Counted from the first letter of the stretch, positions 1 through 7,593 are shown. The stretch: 64,000 nucleotides of DNA from Sphingobium sp. SCG-1 (GCF_002953135.1 NZ_CP026372.1:3521501-3585500), one strand, 5' to 3'. The notes: generated from the letters alone by a model not told the origin. A program made the numbers and translations.

Positions 1-13
1 GGTTCCTGCTCAT
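1..13 (-). CDS. start of a further early-operon gene (runs off the left edge)
   Basis: An ATG at 13-11 overlaps the TGA of the preceding gene as ATGA, the same coupling seen between most genes of this operon. Only four codons (M-S-R-N) are inside the window, so nothing can be said of its product. Confidence 0.4.
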
Positions 14-441
14 GCGGCATTCCTCTTCGGTTCGTCGGTGGAGGCGCTGTGCAGGGTCGGAATCGTCCAGACGTAGACGAGCAGATGGAGCCAGCGCCAA
101 AGAGGGTGGAGATCACGGATCATGTCGTCAGCGCCGCGCTGTATCGCCTGATCCAAGGTTTTGCGGACGGTTGCGGGCAGTGCCTCCCAGTCCGCCGCTG
201 TGGCGGGCAAAAGGGGCCGTGCTTCGCGCAGCAGGGCGTCGCGCTGCTCAGGTTCTACGGGCGCGCGCTTGGCCACGATAATGGCAATGCGATGCCAGAG
301 CAGCATGTCGCTATTCATCTGCTCTGCGCGCTTCCAACGCTGCTCGGGATCCTCGGCGGCGTCGATCGCACGCGCCCAGGCATCGTTGCGACGCGTGCAT
401 TCGGTGGCGACGGCCTGCCACAGTTCCGGCGACGCCTTCAC
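10..441 (-). CDS. hypothetical early phage protein (143 aa)
   Basis: No family is recognised. The protein is rich in Trp, Arg and Ala, with charged helical stretches in the first 80 residues and a hydrophobic Trp-rich segment near residues 115-130 that could be a buried helix or a weak membrane segment. It overlaps the genes on both sides by ATGA, so it is translated as part of the long leftward early operon that begins at the Cro-like gene at 6.8 kb. Reality as a gene is supported by the coupling and by its length in a GC-rich genome; the function is unknown. Confidence 0.7.
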   Translation of the reverse strand: MKASPELWQAVATECTRRNDAWARAIDAAEDPEQRWKRAEQMNSDMLLWHRIAIIVAKRAPVEPEQRDALLREARPLLPATAADWEALPATVRKTLDQAIQRGADDMIRDLHPLWRWLHLLVYVWTIPTLHSASTDEPKRNAA

Positions 442-701
442 TTGCCGTCTCCATAAGCCATGCTGGCGAGCGCTTTTGCGACCAAGTTCCAGACGTGCTG
501 CGCCAAACGGGGATGGCCGCGAACCTCTCCTTTCCTCTGCGGCGTCGCGCGATCGAGGTCAGCGGTGGACCGGCCTCGCAAGGTCTGACAGTCATAGTCG
601 CCACGCTGAACGGTGCCGCCGACATTGCAGATGTGCATCCGGGCAAGCTCGGTCGTTTTCCCGTCGATGGCGGAAAGAAGTTCTACACGGACGACGATCA
701 T
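438..701 (-). CDS. small hypothetical early phage protein (87 aa)
   Basis: The N-terminus alternates beta-type residues (MIVVRVELLSAIDGK, then MHICNVGGT) and reads as a compact beta-rich fold; the C-terminal half is basic. Similar short proteins are, from memory, common in sphingomonad prophages, but no function is known. Its ATG at 701 overlaps the TGA of the upstream 39-residue gene and its stop overlaps the start of the next gene, so it is coupled on both sides. Confidence 0.75.
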   Translation of the reverse strand: MIVVRVELLSAIDGKTTELARMHICNVGGTVQRGDYDCQTLRGRSTADLDRATPQRKGEVRGHPRLAQHVWNLVAKALASMAYGDGK

Positions 702-817
702 GGGAAGCGCTCCCAGCTATCGAAGGCAGAAAAGGTTATCAGCGCCCACAGGATGGCGGTTGCGCCGAGGGTGAAGCCGAAGAAGCGGCGCGGGGTGGGT
801 TCGGGACTGCGCATCAT
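698..817 (-). CDS. 39-residue single-span membrane peptide
   Basis: ATG-ATG at 817-812 opens a 39-codon frame that begins MMRSPEPTPRRFFGFTLG and continues with a hydrophobic helix (about residues 16-31), then a short acidic/aromatic tail. Its start overlaps the TGA of the GapR-fusion gene (ATGA at 817-814) and its own TGA overlaps the start of the 87-aa gene. Without it there would be a 112-nt hole in an otherwise fully overlapping operon, which is the best argument that it is real. Topology is probably N-in by the positive-inside rule (Arg-rich N-terminus). Function unknown. Confidence 0.65.
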   Translation of the reverse strand: MMRSPEPTPRRFFGFTLGATAILWALITFSAFDSWERFP

Positions 818-1203
818 TCCATCCCCAGCGCGCACTGGTATGTCTCGAGCAGGCCCTCAAATTCGCGAAGCGCGTGGCCTTCCATCCGGCGGCGCTTCAC
901 GATTTCCTTCATGACCTTCGTGTCATAGCCGGTGGACTTGGCCTCGCCGTAGACGTCCTTGATGTCATCAGCGATTCCGCGCTTTTCTTCTTCGAGGCGT
1001 TCGACGCGCTCAATAAAAAGGCGGAGCTGGTCGGCGGCAACATTGCCGGTCGACTCGCTACTGCTCTTCGTGGTGCCGACGCATGTCACACAGACGGGAA
1101 AGCCATCGGCGAACATGGTGCTGGTGTGCTTCTGCCAGCCTTCCGGCAACGCATCGAGCGTGCCTGCGGCTTCGGCGTCGCATTTCGCGCAAGAGAGCGT
1201 CAT
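814..1203 (-). CDS. zinc-ribbon/GapR (DUF2312) fusion, putative DNA-binding protein
   Basis: Residues about 55-129 match the GapR/DUF2312 family: VAADQLRLFIERVERLEEEK is followed by the IADDIKDVY.EAK and YDTK signatures. GapR is a nucleoid protein of alphaproteobacteria that binds AT-rich, overtwisted DNA at replication and transcription fronts. The first 45 residues add something the cellular protein lacks: two CxxC pairs (CAKC near residue 5 and CVTC near residue 40), i.e. a probable zinc ribbon. The start at 1203 is chosen over a longer frame because GGAGGT lies 5 nt upstream. The gene overlaps both neighbours by ATGA. A phage role in replication or in displacing host GapR is inference. 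Confidence 0.85.
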   Translation of the reverse strand: MTLSCAKCDAEAAGTLDALPEGWQKHTSTMFADGFPVCVTCVGTTKSSSESTGNVAADQLRLFIERVERLEEEKRGIADDIKDVYGEAKSTGYDTKVMKEIVKRRRMEGHALREFEGLLETYQCALGME

Positions 1204-1454
1204 GCCGCACCTCCGCGAGAGATCGAGCGTGCGATGTGTCCGGAATACACTGATACGGCCTTCCAATAAGCGGCCATCGGCGCCTTATGCTTTCGCCAGC
1301 ACTCATTAGCGCGATCTCGCGCATCGGCTTGGATCGCCCGCAAAGCATCTACCAACTGCTGCCGGGGCTGCTCATCCAAATTCCTTAGCGCAGCAACAGC
1401 AGGAAGCCGCAGCACCGGGTTACGCACGCTGGCACGTGATGAACGCTGGATCAT
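1200..1454 (-). CDS. hypothetical basic early protein (84 aa)
   Basis: A basic, mostly helical small protein with no recognised domain. Helical segments run about 20-45 (LDEQPRQQLVDALRAIQADA) and 48-70. Start and stop are both ATGA overlaps with neighbours, which is the chief evidence that it is expressed. Confidence 0.65.
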   Translation of the reverse strand: MIQRSSRASVRNPVLRLPAVAALRNLDEQPRQQLVDALRAIQADARDRANECWRKHKAPMAAYWKAVSVYSGHIARSISRGGAA

Positions 1455-1954
1455 GCGACCGCTCCCATGCTGGCGGGAAGCGTGCCGGGGTGTTCGGCAA
1501 GGTCAGCGTAGCGGATCAGCTCGGCGGCGGTGGCGCGGGCGCTGGCGGGATCGAGGTAGAAACAATGGGGAAGCCAGCGCATAAGCACCGCTTCGGGATG
1601 CATAGCGATCTGGTAGGAACCATCGTTTTGCCGCTCCAAAAACAACTGGAATGCGGAGGATTTGGGCGGACTGATGAAATCTTCCGCCGTGGGACGAACG
1701 CGATCTGGTCCACTGGCGATGGCGGCGAAGTGCCGTTGCTCGATCGCTTCCATGCAGTCGGGGCAGCGCAGGAAGGGTGTTCCGCTGCAATCAAGCTCGA
1801 GAGCGTCCCATCCTGCGGGCATGATATTCAGCGGCCTATTCTCCTGACGCTCGCAGTCTCCGCAAATGAAGATGTAGGACGTTGTGGTAAAGTCTGGCGC
1901 CGTAGAGAAGTCGACGCCGATGAAGACGGGTTCGGGAAGGGTCTGCAACTCCAT
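1451..1954 (-). CDS. hypothetical early protein with zinc-ribbon-like cysteines (167 aa)
   Basis: The start at 1954 (MELQTLPEPVFIGVDF) is preferred to an upstream in-frame ATG because the longer version would overlap the previous gene by about 240 nt and its extra 79 residues have shadow-like Arg/His/Pro composition. Two cysteine pairs (CGDC near residue 32; C-SGTPFLRCPDC near 58-68) look like a zinc site. The gene starts 2 nt after the upstream stop and overlaps the next start by ATGA. Function unknown. Confidence 0.75.
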   Translation of the reverse strand: MELQTLPEPVFIGVDFSTAPDFTTTSYIFICGDCERQENRPLNIMPAGWDALELDCSGTPFLRCPDCMEAIEQRHFAAIASGPDRVRPTAEDFISPPKSSAFQLFLERQNDGSYQIAMHPEAVLMRWLPHCFYLDPASARATAAELIRYADLAEHPGTLPASMGAVA

Positions 1955-1956
1955 GT

Positions 1957-2244
1957 TCAAGCTCCGGGTTCGAGGGCGAGGAAGACGCCGATCGCGAGCA
2001 ACACCATCGGAATGATGATGACGATTGCGGCCATGGGTTCGCGGGACAGCAGCGTGAATTGCCGCCGGTGCGGGTCGTAGGTGGGCGTGGCGAGTATCTG
2101 GCGGACGTTCCGCACCGCAGGGCGCAGCATGGCCTTGGCGGCGCTCAGCAGGCCCGGCATGGCGCTGGGTCGGCAATTCTGACATCGGCATGCCATCGGG
2201 TGCAGGCGCACGGCGTGGCGCAGGCAGGCGGGATCATTACGCAT
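1957..2244 (-). CDS. hypothetical early protein with C-terminal membrane helix (95 aa)
   Basis: ATG at 2244 overlaps the replication gene's stop (TGATG), with AAGGA about 8 nt upstream inside that gene, so this start is chosen over the longer open frame. The N-terminal 50 residues hold a Cys-rich stretch (CRCQNC, residues 19-24); the C-terminus (about 72-92) is a clear hydrophobic helix, AAIVIIIPMVLLAIGVFLAL. It is probably a tail-anchored inner-membrane protein. Function unknown. Confidence 0.65.
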   Translation of the reverse strand: MRNDPACLRHAVRLHPMACRCQNCRPSAMPGLLSAAKAMLRPAVRNVRQILATPTYDPHRRQFTLLSREPMAAIVIIIPMVLLAIGVFLALEPGA

Positions 2245-4919
2245 CACGCGTTCCTTCCTTGGGAATTGCGGCCGTCTGCCGCTTTGGGTTGTTCGAAAAT
2301 CCAGCAATGGATGTGCTTGCCGCCGACGCCATTGACCGTGTCGGCCTTGAAGAACCGGCGGCGCTTCGACGTTTTCAGATACTTTTTGAGATCGTCGGTG
2401 GAGGGTGCGGTCAGGCCGCGATGGCGGCACTTTTCTTCAAAGTGCGGGAGCGCGACGGCAATATAGTCTTCCGGCTTGCGGTGCTGATTGATGTGGTGCT
2501 TGGGATCGAGCGTGTCTTCCTCGTTCGACTGTATCCAATCGAACAGCTCCCAAAACTTCTGCACCACATCATGATCGGCGCTGATCGCGGCCTTGCGCTC
2601 CGCTGCCATTTGGAAAATGCGGTTGCGGGTCTGCTCCAGGGCCGTGTCCGGAATGGGCAGGATGCTGGCCATGGCTTCCAGCGCGCCGACAAGCTGCGAA
2701 TGGTTTTTGATGATACGGACGTGGCGAACCTCGCCGCGCTGCTCAAATTCCTTCTCCGCCTTCAGGAACGATTCCCGGAAAATCTTCATCACATCGGCTT
2801 CGCGCCGGGCGGCATGGACGATGAAGCCGGAGATATCATCCATCGGCCATTGCTCGATCCGCTCGGCGGCGGACTTGGTCGCGGCGCTGAAGTGCGACTT
2901 GTCGAAGCGCAACTGCATGATGCGCTCCAGCACCGCAGGCGAGGCATTCACCGCATTATTCTGTTCGATGATGATCGCGGCGCGGAACGGCGGTTCGTAG
3001 GTCTCGTTGCCGCCACTCTTGACGCCGCGCGACCGAACGGATCGGCCATTATAGGCGGTCTTCAGCTCTTCCCATTCGAAGCGCTTGGCGTGCACCGCCT
3101 TTTCGTCGCGGTCGCCCTCGATCAGAACCACCGGCATGTTGGCGACCTTGCCAAGGTTGCGGGCGAGCGCCACCGTGGTTGCCTTCTGCGGGTCGAAACC
3201 TTCGTAGTTTTCGCGTCCGAGCAACTTCCACAGAAATTCGATCAGGGTGGATTTGCCGGTGCCGGGATCCCCGGTCATCTCCAGAAAGGCGAGGCTCTTT
3301 TGCTGGGCGCGGATTTGCTCTGCAAAAAGGGACATGAACCAGAACGCCACCGTGACAAGACCGTTGGTGCCCCATGCGACCCAAATGTCGACCAGCCATT
3401 TCGCGTGAAAGCTGTCGGCATCATAGTCGATTGATAGGATGCGCTCGTTGCTGCGCAGCTTCAGCGACATCTTCCCGAAGTCGAAATAGTCCTCTTCGTT
3501 CACGCGGACGACGCGGCCATCCTTGATGCCGATATCGCCAAGCACCCATGCGGCGTGGTCGCGGCTGTAGCCGGTGAAATCGAGTGTCTCGACAATCTTG
3601 ATCCGGCTTGTCTGCCCGGAAATCAGGCGATCGAGCTGCTCGGTCGTTCCAGTCCATTGACCGCCCGGCGATACCGCGAGCAGGCGCTTCTTGAATTCCG
3701 CACCGGCTGAGAGCGATGCCGGTGAGAAGGCAGCTTTGGAGGGCGGGCGATCGGACGGGGAATCGACGCGCAGATAATATTGGCTTTCGTCAGTCGCATC
3801 GTCCCGCTGGAAGTAGAGGACGCGGAAGGCGCAGTTTGCGATTTCCTCAACATTGGCGCAGCCCTTTGCCGCCGCCTTTTTCGTGATGCCTTCCTTCACC
3901 TGCACCTCGGCGATCCGCGCCTCGTTGAAGTGCGCCCACCAGGTGCGGCTGTTATGGACGAAGGAGAAGCTGGACCAGCCTTTCCGGTTGTAGATTAGGC
4001 AGGCTTTTTCGGTGGCGTTGGGCGCGATCAGGACTTCGCCGTTCCACAGATATTCGGTCAGGTGGTCGGGTTCCAACCGCTTGCGCGAAAGCAGATCGTT
4101 CCAGTCCCGCTTTTCGCCCTCGCCTTCCGGGTTCACCTGTGCAGCGGTTGCGCGCCAGCCCTGCTCACGCGCCAGCTTCACGAACTTGCGGGTATATTCG
4201 ACACCGGCCTTGCCGACATCGAAGGCGAAGATCAGCTCGGGGCCGCCGGTAATGCCGAGGTCGGCAATCGCCTTGCGCAGTTCTTTAAGGAAAATGTCCG
4301 GATAATTGTTGCAGGACATGGCGGATGCGGCGAATTCGCCGACTTGACGGAAGGAGAGCGCGTCGAAAATGCCCTCCACGATCCAAAGCCGCTCGGCATT
4401 GGCGATCGATGGCATATGGTGATCGGGCGCAGTCCAGGCATGTCCCTTCCATGGCTTGCCCCATGCGAAATGCGCCTTCTTGTCGAAGCGGCCCGGTTGG
4501 TCGATCAGCCGTTCCCAATAGGAACCGCCGGGGAGCTGGAATCGAACAGTGGCGCTGGTCAGGTTGCGCTGACGATCCTTGTAGATTTCCTCGGTGTAGC
4601 AGCCGCGCAGACCGTCCAGCTCGAAGCCCCGCGCATAGCGCAAATAGGCATCGGCGGCGGCGGTCGGGTTGTTCTCGGTCGCCCTGTAGCGGCTCGACCA
4701 GTTGTCGAAGATTTCGGAATAGAGTTCCTTGACGTGGCCGTCCCAGCCACACTTCTCAAGCCGCCCGCATTTCAGCACCCATGGTGCGTCGGCGCGGGTG
4801 AAGACTTCCTTGCGTCCGCACTTCGGGCACTTGCCCTTCTGCAGCCAGTTGCCCTTAACCTCGAACCGGAATTCGTCGGCTATGCGCTCGCTAACTTCTT
4901 TGAATATGTCGTCGCGCAT
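2244..4919 (-). CDS. phage DNA primase/helicase (zinc finger - TOPRIM - P-loop helicase)
   Basis: This 891-residue protein should initiate or drive phage DNA replication. In order: a primase-type zinc finger (C31, C34, C51, C57); a TOPRIM primase core with the acidic motif LWIVEGIFDALSF near residue 176, FAFDVGKAG near 230 and RDWNDLL near 273; and a ring-helicase/AAA part with Walker A GDPGTGKST near 550. The layout recalls phage bifunctional primase-helicases (P4 alpha, T7 gp4 logic). Classical P2 instead uses the rolling-circle nickase gpA, which is not seen here. No good ribosome-binding site precedes the ATG at 4919, and 119 nt separate it from the ogr gene, so it may have its own promoter. 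Confidence 0.88.
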   Translation of the reverse strand: MRDDIFKEVSERIADEFRFEVKGNWLQKGKCPKCGRKEVFTRADAPWVLKCGRLEKCGWDGHVKELYSEIFDNWSSRYRATENNPTAAADAYLRYARGFELDGLRGCYTEEIYKDRQRNLTSATVRFQLPGGSYWERLIDQPGRFDKKAHFAWGKPWKGHAWTAPDHHMPSIANAERLWIVEGIFDALSFRQVGEFAASAMSCNNYPDIFLKELRKAIADLGITGGPELIFAFDVGKAGVEYTRKFVKLAREQGWRATAAQVNPEGEGEKRDWNDLLSRKRLEPDHLTEYLWNGEVLIAPNATEKACLIYNRKGWSSFSFVHNSRTWWAHFNEARIAEVQVKEGITKKAAAKGCANVEEIANCAFRVLYFQRDDATDESQYYLRVDSPSDRPPSKAAFSPASLSAGAEFKKRLLAVSPGGQWTGTTEQLDRLISGQTSRIKIVETLDFTGYSRDHAAWVLGDIGIKDGRVVRVNEEDYFDFGKMSLKLRSNERILSIDYDADSFHAKWLVDIWVAWGTNGLVTVAFWFMSLFAEQIRAQQKSLAFLEMTGDPGTGKSTLIEFLWKLLGRENYEGFDPQKATTVALARNLGKVANMPVVLIEGDRDEKAVHAKRFEWEELKTAYNGRSVRSRGVKSGGNETYEPPFRAAIIIEQNNAVNASPAVLERIMQLRFDKSHFSAATKSAAERIEQWPMDDISGFIVHAARREADVMKIFRESFLKAEKEFEQRGEVRHVRIIKNHSQLVGALEAMASILPIPDTALEQTRNRIFQMAAERKAAISADHDVVQKFWELFDWIQSNEEDTLDPKHHINQHRKPEDYIAVALPHFEEKCRHRGLTAPSTDDLKKYLKTSKRRRFFKADTVNGVGGKHIHCWIFEQPKAADGRNSQGRNA

Positions 4920-5038
4920 TGTGTAATATCAGGCCCTTGTTCGATGATGCTCGCAGCGGAGCGCAGGCAATGCGGAGCCGATCGCGGCCAAGGGGTCGCG
5001 TGGCGGGTAACATGCGGATGCTGGTATTCTTCCCCGGA

Positions 5039-5377
5039 TCAGCCGGTGGCGGTGCGCGCCTGATCGGTGATGTCGAAGATGTTCATTTGTCCAAAGTCAC
5101 GGCCCGGCGGCTTGGCGTCGCGCACTACCGGCTCCCGGAAATGGTCGCCAAGCGCGCTGGGCGAGATGGTGCTCTCGAAGATCAGCGATGCCCGGAAGGT
5201 CATTCCGCAATGGAAGTTGGTGCACGCGTAGTAAATGCGGCGCAGTGTCGGATGCACCTCATCCGATGAACGCACGTTCGCCTTTGCCCCGCATGTAGGA
5301 CAGTTCATCACAGGCTGCTTGTTGTTGCGCCTGACTGCCCCGCTCGTGAATTCTTTCAAGCCCCCCGGCTGTATCAC
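5039..5377 (-). CDS. ogr: Ogr/Delta-type zinc-finger late-gene activator
   Basis: From MNCPTCGAKANVRSSDEV onward this matches the P2 Ogr/P4 Delta family: a C-x2-C ... C-x4-C zinc finger (CPTC, then YYACTNFHCGMTF) and the following SPS motif. Ogr binds dyads about 55 bp upstream of late promoters and recruits RNA polymerase through the alpha subunit. Matching dyads are found at 17.2, 20.9 and 33.6 kb. Two starts are possible: GTG at 5377, overlapping the previous stop and 9 nt after GGGGAGG, giving 112 residues; or ATG at 5308, which matches the family N-terminus (89 residues). The C-terminal tail after residue about 75 is longer than in P2 Ogr. It sits in the early operon rather than at the end of the tail genes as in P2. 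Confidence 0.88.
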   Translation of the reverse strand: MIQPGGLKEFTSGAVRRNNKQPVMNCPTCGAKANVRSSDEVHPTLRRIYYACTNFHCGMTFRASLIFESTISPSALGDHFREPVVRDAKPPGRDFGQMNIFDITDQARTATG

Positions 5378-5832
5378 TTGCCGCCGCCTCCCCTCGTCAG
5401 TTTGCGCAACAGCTTCGTCATGACGCTGATTGCCTGTTCCGTCTCGATAACCGCCAGCTCTTGCGCTTTCGGGTCATCCATGTGCCCAATGAGGTGCAGC
5501 GTTGCCGCTACGGCCTCTCCGGCTTCTTTCGCCACGTTCCCGGCGGCTACCAACACGCTCGTGTCCGTTGCCGCCTCGACCATGCCCGGCGCTTCGAGGC
5601 GCAGCGTGTAGCATTCGAACAGCGGCGCGCCCTCGCCGCCTGCGCGGTAGTAGGCATTGTCCAGACGCAGCGCGTCCTGCAGGCTGATTTCCCGCTCGGT
5701 GTCGGGATCGCTGAGCTTGCGCAGCAGGGATTCCGATTTGCCGACGACGGCGGCGCAACCGTCCCAGCCCAGTTCGTCCGCTATGAGCGACAGCGAGCGC
5801 TGAAAGGTCAGAGGTTTGCGGACCTTGGTCAT
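5374..5832 (-). CDS. CII-like (CP76-type) phage regulatory protein
   Basis: The first 60 residues read as a helix-turn-helix unit of the phage CII/CP76 kind: LSLIADELGWDGCAAVVGKS, then a LRKLSDPDTE turn and ISLQDALRLD. In P2-like phages of other hosts such proteins act early in the lysis-lysogeny or replication programme. The C-terminal half is an Ala-rich helical region (about 95-145) suited to oligomerisation. The assignment rests on pattern resemblance; another HTH family is possible. It is coupled by ATGA to the upstream gene and by GTGA to ogr. Confidence 0.6.
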   Translation of the reverse strand: MTKVRKPLTFQRSLSLIADELGWDGCAAVVGKSESLLRKLSDPDTEREISLQDALRLDNAYYRAGGEGAPLFECYTLRLEAPGMVEAATDTSVLVAAGNVAKEAGEAVAATLHLIGHMDDPKAQELAVIETEQAISVMTKLLRKLTRGGGGK

Positions 5833-6206
5833 TGCCCGTCCTTTGCGAAGAATTCATCATGCGAGACGACGCGGCCTAACCGGCCAGAAAGAAAGATCGT
5901 GCCCGGACGGGGGTTCAAGCCTCCGGGCACGGCGGCGTCAGGCGCTAATTTGGGGGCAGCTTCCTGACGTCGCATCTCGTCTTCCGCGACTTCTTCGCGC
6001 ACGATATGGGGGGGTGCTTCTTCCGTTTTTTGGGCGATGCTCATGCCGCCTTCAAAAGCAGCCTGCATAATGCGCTCGGCTTCGGCAAAGCGATGCGGAT
6101 CATTCTGGCACGGCCCATATATAAGTGATGTAGCGAACGGCAGTCCGGTTTTTGGATCGCGAGCGCTGTAAAACCACTGCCGATAGGCATCCTGCACGTC
6201 CGTCAT
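5829..6206 (-). CDS. hypothetical early protein (125 aa)
   Basis: No domain is recognised. The N-terminus (MTDVQDAYRQWFYSARDPKTG) is conserved-looking and aromatic; the middle has an acidic linker and the C-terminus (RLGRVVSHDEFFAKDGQ) resembles a short docking tail. Overlaps by ATGA on both sides within the early operon. Confidence 0.7.
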   Translation of the reverse strand: MTDVQDAYRQWFYSARDPKTGLPFATSLIYGPCQNDPHRFAEAERIMQAAFEGGMSIAQKTEEAPPHIVREEVAEDEMRRQEAAPKLAPDAAVPGGLNPRPGTIFLSGRLGRVVSHDEFFAKDGQ

Positions 6207-6502
6207 GCCGCCTCGACCGGGCGCTGGACCGCCGCGCGGGCGGCGGTGATGGCAGTCCTTGCCGCTGGGCTGAGCGCGATCGGCTGATCCTTCATGTGCG
6301 GCATGATCGTACCGACCAGAAACTGCGAACGGAGCAGCGCGAACATTTCGCGGGGCGCGGCACCCAGCTGCTTACGTAGCTTCTCTGCCGGGACGCTGCC
6401 GCCAGCGTCATGCAAGGCATTGAGCATCGCCATGGCAAGAGCGATTTCACGCGCCGCTGTGCTGCCTGTGTTGCACGCCGGGATGATGACCACGTGCTTC
6501 AT
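6203..6502 (-). CDS. hypothetical early protein (99 aa)
   Basis: The start at 6502 (MKHVVIIPACNTGSTAAREI) is preceded by AGGAGCG, whereas the longer open frame has shadow composition. The protein is mostly helical and Ala-rich, with a small winged-helix feel (ALHDAGGSVPAEKLRKQLGA, then MFALLRSQFLVGTI), so a DNA-binding role is possible but unproven. Overlaps the Cro-like gene by ATGA. Confidence 0.65.
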   Translation of the reverse strand: MKHVVIIPACNTGSTAAREIALAMAMLNALHDAGGSVPAEKLRKQLGAAPREMFALLRSQFLVGTIMPHMKDQPIALSPAARTAITAARAAVQRPVEAA

Positions 6503-6846
6503 GCCGCTCGCTCCTGCTGAATGTTTCGGCTGTGCAATTTGCCGATGTGATTGGACTGTCCGGCGACGATGTGCGCCGATAGTACGGGGCCACATTCGAT
6601 CTCGGGTTCGACCGAGACAGGGGGAGGCATGTCCGCGGGGTAGATGTCGGGGCGGAGCCAATGACGGGGAATTCCCGTCGCGGCTTCAACGCGAAGAACA
6701 TATTCAGCGGGAACACGCTTTGAAGATTGCAACCACTTCCAAACAGCCGTTTGGGACACGCCACAAATTCGCGCGAGCGCAGACTGCGAACATGCTGTTT
6801 CGACTGCCTTTTGCAGTGCCTCGAAAGGGGTGATTTGGCGTTCCAT
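6499..6846 (-). CDS. Cro/YdaS-like helix-turn-helix regulator, first gene of the early operon
   Basis: Residues 1-60 form a YdaS/Cro-type HTH: FEALQKAVETACSQSALARI, then CGVSQTAVWKWLQSSKRVPA and YVLRVEAATGI. Such proteins are the lytic-side counter-regulators opposite a CI repressor. It is divergent from the S24-type repressor at 6,931, with two operators between them, exactly the CI/Cro layout. ATG 6846 follows TAGGTGG; a GTG three codons upstream is an alternative start. The tail (60-115) is proline-rich and probably disordered. Confidence 0.8.
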   Translation of the reverse strand: MERQITPFEALQKAVETACSQSALARICGVSQTAVWKWLQSSKRVPAEYVLRVEAATGIPRHWLRPDIYPADMPPPVSVEPEIECGPVLSAHIVAGQSNHIGKLHSRNIQQERAA

Positions 6847-6856
6847 GTGCGCCACC

Positions 6857-6872
6857 TACAACCATGGTTGCA
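6857..6872. promoter_or_regulatory. repressor operator O1 (early-operon side)
   Basis: TACAACCATGGTTGCA is a 7-of-8 palindrome, including a perfect CAACCATGGTTG core. It lies 11 nt upstream of the Cro-like ATG and overlaps the presumed spacer/-10 of a leftward promoter whose -35 reads TTGACG (6882-6877, minus strand). A repressor bound here would shut the early operon. Confidence 0.7.
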
Positions 6873-6904
6873 CCCTCGTCAAGTACCATAAGTACCTTTC
6901 CCTA

Positions 6905-6920
6905 TATAACTTTGGTTGTA
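6905..6920. promoter_or_regulatory. repressor operator O2 (repressor-gene side)
   Basis: TATAACTTTGGTTGTA agrees with O1 at 12 of 16 positions and is a weaker palindrome (5 of 8). It overlaps a TATATA/TATAAC -10-like element for the rightward repressor gene, so binding would give autoregulation. Between O1 and O2 lies a direct repeat of AAGTACC (6881-6887 and 6890-6896). Confidence 0.6.
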
Positions 6921-6930
6921 GGGACGTTGC

Positions 6931-7593
6931 ATGGTGATTTCAGATCGGCTGCAGCAGTTGATGGTTCAGCGAGGGCTGAGCCAATCGGAGCTTGCCCGCC
7001 GCGTCGGGTTGACGCAGCAGAGTATCGGGAAGCTTGTGCGCGGTGAGTCTGCAGGGTCAGCGCATCTTCACAAAATAGCGCGCATTCTTCAGACAACAGC
7101 AGCGTATTTAGCGGGGGAAACCGACGATCCGGCTGAAGGAGCAGTTATCCCGCCAACCAAAGAAGAAATTGCAGAGCAGCTCGGACTGGTCGAGATCGAA
7201 GAAATTGACCTGTCGATCGGCATGGGCGCGAGCTATCTAGATGAGGCGGCAGTCCAGACAGTGTCCCGTTGGATGCCTGAGGACTGGGTTCGCCAGTTCA
7301 CCGATGCGCCCGCAAGCATGCTGACGATAGCGCGTCCTGTTGGCGATTCGATGTATCCCACGATCAATGACCGCGACATCGTTCTGATCGACCGCTCGTT
7401 GCGACACATCGACAGGCAAGAAGGGATTTGGGCGCTTTCCTATGGGGGCCTCGGCACAATCAAGCGGGTCCGCGCTATGCCTGACGGAAGCTACAAGCTC
7501 ATGGGTGATAATGCCAGTATTCGGGAAGAAACAGCGGTCGACGGCGAAATGTTCGTCATTGGGCGTGTAGCAGGGGTGATAAGGAGAACTTAG
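6931..7593 (+). CDS. CI-type phage repressor, XRE helix-turn-helix with S24 (LexA-like) peptidase domain
   Basis: Residues 1-60 are an XRE HTH (LQQLMVQRGLSQSELARRVG, then LTQQSIGKLVRGE). The C-terminal half is an S24 self-cleaving domain: PVGDSMYPTI with nucleophile S140 and GTIKRV with the general base K178. It should maintain lysogeny and be cleaved when RecA is activated by DNA damage, releasing the early operon. The ATG is preceded by GGGAC. It is the only rightward gene of the immunity region and is followed by a 336-nt AT-rich gap before the first cargo cassette. Confidence 0.92.
   Translation: MVISDRLQQLMVQRGLSQSELARRVGLTQQSIGKLVRGESAGSAHLHKIARILQTTAAYLAGETDDPAEGAVIPPTKEEIAEQLGLVEIEEIDLSIGMGASYLDEAAVQTVSRWMPEDWVRQFTDAPASMLTIARPVGDSMYPTINDRDIVLIDRSLRHIDRQEGIWALSYGGLGTIKRVRAMPDGSYKLMGDNASIREETAVDGEMFVIGRVAGVIRRT

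Noticed and set aside
814..1266. Longer version of the GapR-fusion gene starting at 1266
   Set aside because: It would overlap the upstream gene by about 67 nt, while a perfect GGAGGT precedes the ATG at 1203.
2190..3434. 414-codon open frame on the plus strand across the primase/helicase gene
   Set aside because: Antisense to a clearly recognised protein; no family features of its own.
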